Shown in pieces: positions 6,497 to 13,470 of a DNA stretch of 13,470 bases (position 1 is its first letter; every line of letters starts with the position of its first letter). The notes under the pieces were generated by a model that was not told the DNA's origin, did not search any database, and saw nothing but the letters and a program-made list of their open reading frames with translations. The position numbers and the translations under genes are program-made. Source of the DNA: Candidatus Kapaibacterium sp. (GTDB taxonomy: Bacteria; Bacteroidota; Ignavibacteria; Kapaibacteriales; UBA2268); assembly GCA_027858275.1 (NCBI GenBank), contig JAQIDA010000080.1, forward strand, positions 1 through 13,470. Reading direction: 5' to 3'.

Positions 6497-6967
6497 CTAT
6501 TTCTTTTTCGTTTCGCAAGCCTTTTCAGGCTGAGGGACATCTTTATTTATGACATAGACCGGGACTTCAACAGGGCTGTTGTCGGCATTGCTTTTTACAA
6601 TGAAGCTGACCCAATTGCTGCCTTCCAATCCTTCAAGATTTATCGAAAACTCAATTTCACCTTCTTCGCCGGGTTCAATTGATCTGTCGAGAACTACAGA
6701 AAAACCGCAGAAGCATGACGCTGTGATATTGAATATTTTTAGGGTGCTGTCACCGGGATTCAATACTTTCACTCTTCCTGTCACAAATTTTCCGCTGTCA
6801 GGATAAGCAAGTTCAAGTTTGGCCGGTTCAAAGAGAAATTTCGGCGGATATTTCTCTGATTCAACTTTTTGTTTAGTATTAGTATCTACCTGTTGGGCTT
6901 GGCAACCGGCTGCGGCTGCGAAAAACATGATTAATAACAGATAAATTAATATATACGATCTTTTCAT
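6497..6967 (-). CDS. DUF1573-domain lipoprotein
   Basis: A protein of 156 aa. The start at 6967 is chosen because it gives a lipoprotein signal peptide (MKRSYILIYL, hydrophobic run, AAGC with Cys22) and its ATG overlaps the dapB stop as ATGA (6964-6967); the longer in-frame start at 7036 lies inside dapB and would bury the signal. Residues ~45-142 match the DUF1573 pattern: a FEPAKLELAY strand, G-VKVLNPGDSTLKI, the cysteine motif ASCFCG (83-88), EPGEEGEIEFSINL, and a final strand VPVYVIN. The fold is an Ig-like beta sandwich found in many Bacteroidota envelope proteins. The C-terminus is charged (ETKKK). The molecular role of the family is not established. The overlap implies translation coupled to dapB. 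Confidence 0.85.
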   Translation of the reverse strand: MKRSYILIYLLLIMFFAAAAGCQAQQVDTNTKQKVESEKYPPKFLFEPAKLELAYPDSGKFVTGRVKVLNPGDSTLKIFNITASCFCGFSVVLDRSIEPGEEGEIEFSINLEGLEGSNWVSFIVKSNADNSPVEVPVYVINKDVPQPEKACETKKK

Positions 6968-7716
6968 TTCGATTCTCCCCACAATCCGGCGAGCATATCG
7001 CTGAAATCGTGCATCCCTTTTTTTGTATGAATCCACTCCGCCGCCTTGACTGCTCCGCCGGCAAAGCCGCTCCTATTTTTTGCTCGATGGGTCAGTTCCA
7101 AAGTATCCGCCCCGGAATCGATATACACAGTGTGAGTCCCTGTAATCTCGCCGCCTCTTGTGGAGCTGATATGCAGGGCATTTGGGGCAATTTTTTCATG
7201 CGCTGTTTCTTCATAAGTTTTATCTTTTGAGTCGACATTGGCGATAATAATATCCCCGAGCGTTTTTGCGGAGCCGCTTGGGCTGTCCACTTTTCTGTGA
7301 TGGTGCATTTCGTGCAGCATTATATCGTAGTCGTCGCTGAAATTAATGAGTTTTGAGGCTTTCTCGACGATTCTGAAGAACATTTGCATACCTGTCGAGA
7401 AGTTGGAGCCGTAAACTAATCCGACATCTCTGTCAGCAACCATTTTCTCAATGATATTTTTCTTATCATACCAACCGGTTGTACCCAACACGATGTTTTT
7501 TCCGAGAGCTGCCAAAATTTCTATATTGGACATCACGGCATCAGGCAGAGAAAAATCAACGGCAACGTCAAAATCATATTTTCCGTTTGCCTCCAAGGGA
7601 TTATCTATATCAAATATATCAGTGACCGAAAAACCTCTTTCGAGGGCAATCCGTTCAATTTCTTTGCCCATTGAGCCATAGCCGACTATCGCCAATTTCG
7701 GAAGATTATTTGTCAT
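6964..7716 (-). CDS. dapB: 4-hydroxy-tetrahydrodipicolinate reductase
   Basis: A protein of 250 aa, normal length. DapB reduces 4-hydroxy-tetrahydrodipicolinate with NAD(P)H in the diaminopimelate/lysine pathway, which supplies peptidoglycan cross-links. Visible landmarks are the N-terminal Rossmann motif GYGSMGKE (12-19); GTTGW (78-82) and YGSNFSTGMQMFF (102-114), which line the active site; the substrate-binding/catalytic segment EMHHHRKVDSPSG (136-148) with Lys142; and the C-terminal block RGGEITGTHTVYI through HRAKNRSGFAGGAV. All key residues appear intact. The protein is cytoplasmic. The last base triplet is TGA, showing that TGA is used as a genuine stop here. It is upstream gene of a two-gene operon with the DUF1573 lipoprotein. 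No other lysine-pathway gene is in the window. Confidence 0.95.
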   Translation of the reverse strand: MTNNLPKLAIVGYGSMGKEIERIALERGFSVTDIFDIDNPLEANGKYDFDVAVDFSLPDAVMSNIEILAALGKNIVLGTTGWYDKKNIIEKMVADRDVGLVYGSNFSTGMQMFFRIVEKASKLINFSDDYDIMLHEMHHHRKVDSPSGSAKTLGDIIIANVDSKDKTYEETAHEKIAPNALHISSTRGGEITGTHTVYIDSGADTLELTHRAKNRSGFAGGAVKAAEWIHTKKGMHDFSDMLAGLWGESK

Positions 7717-7797
7717 TTTATTATACTTCGTTTATGTCAAAGATATTACGACGCTGTTTATTCACTCTTGTTTTATGAGGGGAATATCAGGGAAATG

Positions 7798-7831
7798 AAA
7801 AAAGGCTTTCCGAATCACGGAAAGCCTTTTT
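7798..7831 (-). terminator. Strong intrinsic terminator of the OmpA/PD40 gene
   Basis: AAAGGCTTTCCG (7801-7812) and CGGAAAGCCTTT (7818-7829) form a perfect stem around the loop AATCA, flanked by A's on the left and T's on the right. Read on the minus strand it follows the TAA of the 898-aa gene by 33 nt and ends in a U-run. It could act in both directions. Confidence 0.85.
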
Positions 7832-7864
7832 ATTAATCTAAGAAATTGTAATTATCATTAATAA

Positions 7865-10561
7865 TTATTCAACTTCTTCCGGTACTGCCTTTTTCTGGAA
7901 TTCTGACAGAGGAGTTGCTATACGAACCTGAACAGTTCTGTTATAGAAACGTCCTTCGGGAGTTTCGTTTGTATATAAAGCTTCGTCTTCGCCAACACCG
8001 CGACCAACCAAGCTTTCGTATTTTTTCTTAGTTCTCTTGATTATATTTTTCTCTACATAACCTGACCGTCTGATTGATAATTTCATATTGTGATCGTTAA
8101 GACCTACAACGTCTGTATGACCGTCAACTTCAACCTGTGATGTTGTTAAAATACGATTGAAAATATAATCTTTCATGATTCTGTCATTGATAGGACCGGC
8201 GTTATGGCTGTCGAATTTAAACAGAATAAGGTTGTAAACTTCTTGAGTTCTTTCGCCTTCTTTAACGATTTCCTGAGTAACTTGTGAAACCTGCATAGTA
8301 GGAATAGTTATGATTTCAGATTTACATTCGCTGCCGGATTTTGTTTTAACAATCAATTGGCATTCGTAATTTGCTTCATCCAGTGGATAGTCAGCATCGT
8401 CGTTCATCCAATCCCAATTGAATTTTTTATCCATCAAACCAATGTCGTTAAGCACTTTCCACATTTTGCCGTTACGTTTGATTTCGATTCTTCTGTCCGT
8501 AATCAATTTGTCTTCGATACCGTTTGCCATGAGGAAATTCATTTCGTCAGGCTGCGGGAATGTAGTCGGAGTTTTGTCGAAGATCGGTTTCATGACGTTC
8601 CAATCTTTACAAATCATTTCTACACGACGATTTTCTTGTATACCGAGAGAATCTTTCAGGTTAGATACTTCTTTAGGCAGTTTTCTGATTGTTTTCTTGA
8701 TACGCTTAGCATCTATTCCCCAAACTTCAGTGAAGTATTTGAAAATAGTTTCAACTCTTGCGGCAGACAGGCCTGCAACTTTTTCTTCAGGAGTTGTCTT
8801 GTCATTACAGCCGATAAGTTCAATCTTAGCGTCCGGGAAATTTTTCAGACGATATCCGTAGATGTTGAGGATGTGATAATATTTATCCATTGTACCGCCG
8901 GGGATTGTCGTATCATTGAAATTAGAGACAGTGCCGGCTGTCAATGCTTTATATCTTGGTCTGAGTTCGGATTTGCCTTGATCGAAGAAGATATAGTTAA
9001 GCAAAGGATACAAGTTCCAAGTAATAATTTCTTTCATAACCAAGCCGTTGTAACCCTTCAATTCGGGTTCGTAAGCTTTATTGATTTTTATGTGATTAGC
9101 TTCGGCGATTTCAGTATCAAGCACCGGAATCTGACCGAGAGTCAAGCCAACTTTGATTTCTGTTGCTATAGAACCTTCGAGTTTAGCGTCTTCTGTTTTG
9201 CCCGGCTTGTTAATTCTTTTGATGATCGAAGTACTGCCGTATTTTACATTAGCGGCTGAAATTTCAAGATCAACATAAGTAGCCGAATCTTTAGCTTTGC
9301 CGTAATCATTATTTGATATGATCAACTGGAACTGAGTTTTCAGAAGAGTAAGACTGTCAGTCCATATACGTCCTGTGATAGGATTTGTAACAGTGATTTT
9401 CGCGGGAATATTTTCGCGGCTACACTCATCAATAACTGTACCTGTCAAAGTGACGGCACGGAAATAAGTCGGTACAAAAGCCATAAAAATATCAAAATTA
9501 CCTTGATATCCATCCAAATCTTCGCGTTTTGATGAGAAATAAATCACATCGCCCGAAGCGGGAAGAGATATGAATTGTTCATCTTTTTCTGTGTTGATAG
9601 GCTCGCCGAGGTTGTCGGGAGCTCCCCATGATTCAGAATCTTCGTTGAATCTTGAAACATAGAAATCCTGACCGCCTACTGTCGGAATATGTCCGTTTGA
9701 ACCAAAGAATAATGTTTGGTTGTCAGCAGCGATAAAAGGTGAAACTTCTGTTGCCGGAGTATTTAACTCAGTAAGATTTTTTGCAGGGAGCCAATCTTCC
9801 ATGTCATAATCATAATCAGAGTACCATATATCAAAGTTGTCAGCTGTAGGATCACCGTCACTGTTAGGGCCCGGTCGGGTAGAAATGAAATAGACTCTGC
9901 TTTGATCCGGAGAGATAGAAGGCTGTGAATCAAAATATTTTGAATTTACATTTTTGCCCATGTTTGTCGGGCGTGCCCATTTATCACCTTCGATAACTGT
10001 CTTGTACAAATCACAGCTGCCTAAACCGTCGGGACGGTCACAAGCAGTGAAATACAAAGACTGGCGATCGGCTGCGATTGAAGCGGCACCTTCGTGCTCG
10101 GGAGTATTTACACCGAGATTACCAAGTTCTATAGATGTATCAATATTGTATGGGACACTAAAATTAGTATCTAATCTTTCTTTCTTTTTAGAAGCCCAAA
10201 AGTCATGAGAGAAGTCTCCTTCATTTCCTTGGTATAATTTACTGCCTTCGCGATCCGAAACATAATATAAGGTTCTGCCGTCCGCACTAATAGTCGGCGC
10301 ATAATCGAGACCCTCATAATTGATTACCGGCCCGAGATTGATAATACGTATACCTTTTTTTGAAGTGATTCCTGCTTCTTCTTCTTCATCCTGAGAAACT
10401 GAAGTTATAGTAGCGCCGTACAAATTCAAAGTTGTTCCGGCGGACGCAATGTCTTCGCCGACAAAATTATTTGTGCTTGCGTCTTCTGCATATATCGCTG
10501 ATGTTGCGACAAAGAAACACAAAACTGCACTTGAAAGTAAAAGTGTTAGTAAGCGTTGCAT
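7865..10561 (-). CDS. PD40-repeat envelope protein with two OmpA-like domains
   Basis: A protein of 898 aa. It has a signal peptide (1-25, ending IYAED). Five PD40/beta-propeller strands lie near 87-106, 155-179, 209-231, 272-290 and 327-348 (pattern ISADGRTLYYVSDREG). A carboxypeptidase-regulatory/transthyretin-like segment from ~370 (VTLTGTVIDEC) follows. OmpA-like domain 1 covers ~522-650 (YIFFDQGKSEL, LSAARV, GI-RI, ENRRVEM) and OmpA-like domain 2 covers ~775-881 (LFKFDSHNA, VDGHTD, LSIRRSGYV, RGVGEDE, NRTVQVRI). Domain 2 has the full Asp/Arg set expected for binding peptidoglycan DAP; domain 1 has GCNDKT in place of GHTD and may bind weakly or not at all. The product probably sits in the periplasm or outer membrane, tethered to the wall. 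It recalls the T9SS accessory PorE (PD40, CRD, OmpA) but has no TPR and has a second OmpA domain, so I do not use that name. Confidence 0.85.
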   Translation of the reverse strand: MQRLLTLLLSSAVLCFFVATSAIYAEDASTNNFVGEDIASAGTTLNLYGATITSVSQDEEEEAGITSKKGIRIINLGPVINYEGLDYAPTISADGRTLYYVSDREGSKLYQGNEGDFSHDFWASKKKERLDTNFSVPYNIDTSIELGNLGVNTPEHEGAASIAADRQSLYFTACDRPDGLGSCDLYKTVIEGDKWARPTNMGKNVNSKYFDSQPSISPDQSRVYFISTRPGPNSDGDPTADNFDIWYSDYDYDMEDWLPAKNLTELNTPATEVSPFIAADNQTLFFGSNGHIPTVGGQDFYVSRFNEDSESWGAPDNLGEPINTEKDEQFISLPASGDVIYFSSKREDLDGYQGNFDIFMAFVPTYFRAVTLTGTVIDECSRENIPAKITVTNPITGRIWTDSLTLLKTQFQLIISNNDYGKAKDSATYVDLEISAANVKYGSTSIIKRINKPGKTEDAKLEGSIATEIKVGLTLGQIPVLDTEIAEANHIKINKAYEPELKGYNGLVMKEIITWNLYPLLNYIFFDQGKSELRPRYKALTAGTVSNFNDTTIPGGTMDKYYHILNIYGYRLKNFPDAKIELIGCNDKTTPEEKVAGLSAARVETIFKYFTEVWGIDAKRIKKTIRKLPKEVSNLKDSLGIQENRRVEMICKDWNVMKPIFDKTPTTFPQPDEMNFLMANGIEDKLITDRRIEIKRNGKMWKVLNDIGLMDKKFNWDWMNDDADYPLDEANYECQLIVKTKSGSECKSEIITIPTMQVSQVTQEIVKEGERTQEVYNLILFKFDSHNAGPINDRIMKDYIFNRILTTSQVEVDGHTDVVGLNDHNMKLSIRRSGYVEKNIIKRTKKKYESLVGRGVGEDEALYTNETPEGRFYNRTVQVRIATPLSEFQKKAVPEEVE

Positions 10562-10653
10562 AAAATATCTACCCGTTAATTAGTTATATAACCTGATTTT
10601 ATTAATCAATACTAATTGTTGATTTGATGTATAAACACAACAAATCCATGCTT

Positions 10654-10681
10654 ATAATATGCGACCTAACCATGTCGCCAA
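10654..10681 (-). promoter_or_regulatory. Candidate promoter for the PD40/OmpA gene
   Basis: On the minus strand TTGGCG (10681-10676) and TATTAT (10659-10654) are separated by 16 nt, a fair sigma-70-like pair that would give an ~85-nt leader. Primary promoters in Bacteroidota often follow other rules, so this is tentative. Confidence 0.3.
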
Positions 10682-10779
10682 AACAGACTAATATAAGTTA
10701 TAATCCCGGAAAAATCCACAAGATTATTCGTTTAATGACTGAAAAATATAATTGCAAAACACTTATGCTAATAAATAGT

Positions 10780-10860
10780 CATAATCATAGTGGGATAAGT
10801 TAGCTTAATTCCTGTTAAAACACAAACAGATTTATGATTATGAATAAATTTTAACTTATC
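10780..10860. repeat. Two interleaved inverted repeats
   Basis: Pair A is CATAATCATA (10780-10789) / TATGATTATG (10833-10842). Pair B is GATAAGTTA (10794-10802) / TAACTTATC (10852-10860). Their order is A-B-A'-B', so both cannot form as simple nested hairpins; in RNA this is pseudoknot topology. A small CTGTT/AACAG stem (10812-10816 / 10825-10829) lies inside. Confidence 0.5.
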
Positions 10861-10947
10861 TTACATTGTCACTGAATTGATGTTAAGCAGTATTAATTGC
10901 AAATATTTAAGTTTGGTTATGGCTTGTTATAGTTGCCGGTTTGGGGC

Positions 10948-10982
10948 AGTATATAATGAACAGTAATCCGGTATTATATACT
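10948..10982 (-). repeat. 10-bp inverted repeat overlapping the barrel-gene stop codon
   Basis: AGTATATAAT (10948-10957) / ATTATATACT (10973-10982) is perfect, with a 15-nt loop. It sits at the 3' end of the barrel gene and may protect or end the transcript, but no U-run follows on the minus strand. Confidence 0.4.
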
Positions 10983-11802
10983 ATTCAGTAATGCTTTTAC
11001 GCAATCTGAGCGTCATGCGTATTTCCGCAAATATTCGCCAACTGCTTATTTTGAAGTTGTTTTCGTTAGAAGAAATGTTGTTTATAGGAATTGAATATTG
11101 AAAAACCGGACTAAACCGGAAAAAGTCACCCATGCGAAAATTTAATCCAATTGCCGGATCAAGATTTACTCCGAAAGCGTTGATGTATTTAAAATCTCCT
11201 GACTGCAATATAGCTTTTCCGTTCTCGCTGCCGGGTATTTCAACAGTGACTGATTGTCCGTCGCTCAAGACAGCTGTTTTTTGCAAGAGTTCCTTGCTGT
11301 GAGTCAATGTTGATGAAAAAACATAATAGGGAGTAACTCCGATACGGAGAAAGAACCATGATGAGGGGGCCCATTTTATGTAGGGCGAAAAGGCAAAAGT
11401 CGACATATCAACTTCTGCGAGATGACGAAATTTGAGAGCAACAGTTTCCGTTTTTGTGTTCGAGATTTCCAATGCTATATCTTCTATTTCTCGGTAGGCG
11501 CTTTCGAATCCAAGTTGATGAATCAGAGCGGTGAAACCCCATTTCCATATTTCGTTGAATTCATGGTCATAGACCATTCCGATAGAATAGCCAACCTTGT
11601 TTCCTTCTTCGAACAGGCAGTTCGGGCAATCAGGGGAAAATGATCCGAGCAATAAATTTTGTCCGACTCCAAGCACTAAACCGATTTCTTGTTGGTTCGG
11701 CGCAAGCTTCGGTTTGAGAGGTGTGCTGCCCTGAGCAGACAGTGTTGAGCCGTTTGAGAATATAAGAAGCACGCTAATAATATAAGGAAACAATAATCTC
11801 AT
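10981..11802 (-). CDS. Outer-membrane beta-barrel protein (PorT-like fold)
   Basis: A protein of 273 aa. A Sec signal peptide (residues 1-24, ending LSAQG) is followed by alternating amphipathic strands typical of small 8- to 10-strand barrels: IGLVLGVGQNLLLG, VGYSIGMVYDHEF, WKWGFTALIHQLGF, FAFSPYIKWAPSSWFFLRIGVTPYYVF, LDPAIGLNFRMG, FFRFSPVFQYSIPI and WRIFAEIRMTLRL at the end. A CPNC pair (59-62) in a predicted periplasmic or surface turn could form a disulfide. The sequence resembles the PorT/outer-membrane-barrel group of Bacteroidota in style only; I do not recognise a specific member and give no substrate. It is divergent from the rRNA methyltransferase gene, with only 76 bp between the two starts, so both promoters must lie there or overlap the coding ends. 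Confidence 0.75.
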   Translation of the reverse strand: MRLLFPYIISVLLIFSNGSTLSAQGSTPLKPKLAPNQQEIGLVLGVGQNLLLGSFSPDCPNCLFEEGNKVGYSIGMVYDHEFNEIWKWGFTALIHQLGFESAYREIEDIALEISNTKTETVALKFRHLAEVDMSTFAFSPYIKWAPSSWFFLRIGVTPYYVFSSTLTHSKELLQKTAVLSDGQSVTVEIPGSENGKAILQSGDFKYINAFGVNLDPAIGLNFRMGDFFRFSPVFQYSIPINNISSNENNFKISSWRIFAEIRMTLRLRKSITE

Positions 11803-11878
11803 TATGATACCCGTGTCTATTGTTGATATATAGCTGTATTAATCAGCGATTTACTCTTTTCGTCCAACAGAAAAAAAC

Positions 11879-13255
11879 ATGAAAACATATATTTCAAAAA
11901 AAAATGATATAACTCCTGAATCCCCCGGCAGTGTTCGTGCCGCTGCTATAAAAATTCTTAGCAGATTCGAAAGAAGTGACGCATATCTTGAAAAATTATT
12001 AGACGGCGAGCTTAATTCCGGCGGTTTCAATGTGCGTGACAAGTCTTTGCTGACCGAAATTGTCAATGGTGTCGTTCGTTGGAGATGGAAGCTCGATTGG
12101 GTTTTGACAGGATTCTATTTTGGTGATTATCTCAAATGCCTGAACATTGTAAAAAATTCTATGCGTGTGGCTCTTTATCAGATTCTCTATCTTGACCGAG
12201 TGCCGGTTCACGCTGCTATCAATGAATCTGTCGAATATATAAAAAAAATCCAAGGGGAGAAAACCGCCGGTTTAGTCAATGCTGTTCTTAGAAATATCGT
12301 TCGTAATTCAGATAAGATCAGGTATCCGAAAAAGGGTGAAGACCCCGTATACTATTATGCCGTGATGTATTCTCATCCCAGATGGATGGTTAAGCGATGG
12401 CTCAGCAAGTTTGGCGAAGAGGTTACGGTCGCTCTCTTAGAAGCAAATAACAAAAGACCCTATGTAGCGATTCGTGTTAACAAACTGCGTTCAGATATTA
12501 ATGTTGTTTGTAATTATCTAAGAGAAAGCGAGATTAAATATGAAATATCAAAGTATTGCGACAGCTCTGTAGCTATAACGGCAGCCGGAAACAACCCGGC
12601 TTCTTTTGATATGTTCAAGAACGGTCAAATAACAATTCAGGATACTGCCGCAACTCTTGTCAGCATTCTTGCGGCTCCGAAACCAGGGCAATCAGTCGCG
12701 GATCTTTGTGCCGCGCCCGGCGGCAAAACATTTGCCATGGCTGATAATATGAATAACGAAGGATCGATCAGCGCAATAGATAAATACAGCGCAAAATTGC
12801 GATTCATTACTGACGGCGCTGAAAGATTGGGGCTTGATTGCGTTCGTACAATGAGCGGCAATGCGGCGACGATCAAATTCAAAGAGCCTTTTGATCTAGT
12901 GCTTTGCGATGTGCCTTGCTCAGGCACGGGCACGATTTCCAAAAAACCTGATATAAAGTGGAAGCGTGAATACGAAGATATAAAGCAGATGAATAAGATT
13001 CAAAAAGAGATTATCGAAAATGCCTCGAAGATGCTGAAGGTCGGCGGTGTTCTTGTCTATTCTACTTGTTCGATTGAGAGTGAAGAAAATGCCGATATAG
13101 TTAACGCTTTTCTGAAAGATAATCCCAATTATAAGATTGATCCTGCTGAAAATTATCTCGACGGCGAAATATGTTCAGACGGATTCCTTCAAGCTTTTCC
13201 GCATATTCACGGGACGGACGGAGCTTTCGGAGCAAGATTAATTCGAATTAAATGA
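11879..13255 (+). CDS. rsmB: 16S rRNA m5C methyltransferase, RsmB/Fmu (Sun) type
   Basis: A protein of 458 aa, close to the usual RsmB length. It transfers a methyl group from SAM to a cytosine in 16S rRNA (C967 in E. coli numbering). The N-terminal NusB-like RNA-binding domain covers ~17-142 (ERSDAYLEKLL, DKSLLTEIVNGVVRWRWKLDW, VPVHAAINESVE, GLVNAVLRNI). The linker has the family's YSHPRWMVKRW (164-174). The methyltransferase domain follows: DLCAAPGGKT (275-284, SAM binding), DVPCSGTG (344-351, Cys347) and YSTCSIESEEN (394-404, nucleophile Cys397), ending in GAFGARLIRIK. All catalytic residues are intact. No strong Shine-Dalgarno precedes the ATG, but the frame and the family N-terminus support it. 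It ends in TGA, another natural TGA stop. Confidence 0.9.
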   Translation: MKTYISKKNDITPESPGSVRAAAIKILSRFERSDAYLEKLLDGELNSGGFNVRDKSLLTEIVNGVVRWRWKLDWVLTGFYFGDYLKCLNIVKNSMRVALYQILYLDRVPVHAAINESVEYIKKIQGEKTAGLVNAVLRNIVRNSDKIRYPKKGEDPVYYYAVMYSHPRWMVKRWLSKFGEEVTVALLEANNKRPYVAIRVNKLRSDINVVCNYLRESEIKYEISKYCDSSVAITAAGNNPASFDMFKNGQITIQDTAATLVSILAAPKPGQSVADLCAAPGGKTFAMADNMNNEGSISAIDKYSAKLRFITDGAERLGLDCVRTMSGNAATIKFKEPFDLVLCDVPCSGTGTISKKPDIKWKREYEDIKQMNKIQKEIIENASKMLKVGGVLVYSTCSIESEENADIVNAFLKDNPNYKIDPAENYLDGEICSDGFLQAFPHIHGTDGAFGARLIRIK

Positions 13256-13310
13256 TTCTCTTTTGAAAAATATTATTAGACTATTAGAAAAATAATAATT
13301 ATCTTTGTAG

Positions 13311-13349
13311 TCCGATTAAATATTCATTTGAATATAGACTCGGATTTTT
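13311..13349 (+). terminator. Intrinsic terminator after rsmB
   Basis: TCCGA (13311-13315) / TCGGA (13340-13344) encloses ATATTC (13320-13325) / GAATAT (13330-13335) with a 4-nt loop and a symmetrical internal loop. TTTTT follows at 13345-13349. It lies 55 nt after the rsmB stop and before rpmH, separating the two units. Confidence 0.6.
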
Positions 13350-13364
13350 GACATTAGAAAACGA

Positions 13365-13370
13365 TATAAT
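13365..13370 (+). promoter_or_regulatory. Candidate -10 box upstream of rpmH
   Basis: A perfect TATAAT lies 42 nt before the rpmH ATG. TTGACA at 13348-13353 is only 11 nt upstream, too close for a normal -35/-10 pair, so only the -10 element is proposed. Confidence 0.35.
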
Positions 13371-13412
13371 CAAAAAAATAAATAACTAAGCAATTTAAAT
13401 AAGGTCAGAAAA

Positions 13413-13470
13413 ATGAAAAGAACTTTTCAACCGAGCCGCCGCAAAAGATTGAACAAACACGGCTTTAGAG
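13413..13470 (+). CDS. rpmH: 50S ribosomal protein L34 (5' part; runs off the window)
   Basis: The first 19 codons read MKRTFQPSRRKRLNKHGFR, the highly conserved N-terminus of L34, a very basic protein of about 45-50 aa in the large ribosomal subunit. The usual family sequence has SNRKRKNKHGFR, so Arg and Leu at the two variable positions are unremarkable. The gene is cut by the window end. In most bacteria rpmH is followed by rnpA and yidC and often lies near dnaA, so these may lie just beyond the right edge; here the upstream neighbour is rsmB, not dnaA. Confidence 0.95.
   Translation, partial: MKRTFQPSRRKRLNKHGFR

Larger units (their letters stand above)
10562..10980. other. 419-bp non-coding gap with repeats and a candidate promoter
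   Basis: An AT-rich spacer between the start of the PD40/OmpA gene and the stop of the barrel gene (both on the - strand). I see no convincing ORF. It holds a candidate minus-strand promoter (10654-10681), two interleaved inverted repeats (10780-10860), and a 10-bp inverted repeat at the barrel stop codon (10948-10982). The leader of the downstream gene could therefore be long. Confidence 0.6.

Noticed and set aside
7720..7740. TTGACA and TATAAT on the minus strand just before dapB, similar to the pair before rpmH
   Set aside because: The spacing is 9 nt (11 nt at rpmH) and the TATAAT ends only 3 nt before the dapB ATG, so it cannot work as a standard promoter; probably chance in AT-rich DNA.
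8357..9259. 300-aa open frame on the + strand
   Set aside because: It lies fully antisense to the PD40/OmpA gene, has shadow-like composition (rich in Phe, Cys and Ser), and shows no domain or ribosome-binding site.
1..13470. CRISPR arrays, tRNA or rRNA genes, transposases, phage genes
   Set aside because: None was recognised on either strand by reading; the repeats present are coding modules or isolated palindromes.

Overview
The window looks like a chromosomal segment of a moderately AT-rich bacterium that has a type IX secretion system (T9SS). That points to Bacteroidota or a relative in the same superphylum, such as Ignavibacteriota or Kapabacteria. The evidence is a set of C-terminal T9SS sorting domains, a PD40/OmpA outer-membrane protein, a DUF1573 lipoprotein and a PorT-like beta-barrel. 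The phylum assignment is inference. The code appears standard: TGA is the natural stop of dapB, of the ABC ATPase gene and of the rRNA methyltransferase gene.

Left part (1-3145, + strand): a tandem array of three related secreted proteins. Each has a signal peptide (where visible), a propeller-like body with an Asp-box-like motif, and an almost identical 276-nt module encoding the sorting domain. The first is cut by the window edge. The second is intact. The third is interrupted by TGA at the conserved glycine codon of its sorting domain.

3146-3401 is an unusually hairpin-dense, relatively GC-rich spacer resembling REP-type repeats. It is followed by a Zn/Mn-type ABC transporter pair (3402-4959). 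The ATPase gene has a second in-frame TGA, again at a glycine position, and a wrecked Walker A motif. The permease is intact. Next come two tandem paralogous lipoproteins (5153-6378).

Middle (- strand, 6497-10561): dapB (lysine/diaminopimelate synthesis) overlaps a DUF1573 lipoprotein gene by 4 nt. A separate transcription unit encodes an 898-aa envelope protein with PD40 repeats and two OmpA-like domains, ending in a strong hairpin terminator. Right part: a 419-bp non-coding gap, a beta-barrel outer-membrane protein (- strand), then a divergent RsmB/Fmu-type 16S rRNA m5C methyltransferase (+), a terminator, and the start of rpmH (ribosomal protein L34) at the right edge.

Most genes act in the cell envelope: secreted T9SS cargo, lipoproteins, OmpA-type anchor, barrel, and DAP synthesis for peptidoglycan. 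The most striking feature is the pair of TGA codons at invariant glycines within about 510 bp, flanking the hairpin cluster. I favour gene decay or local sequence error over recoding. No tRNA, rRNA, CRISPR array, transposase or phage gene was seen.
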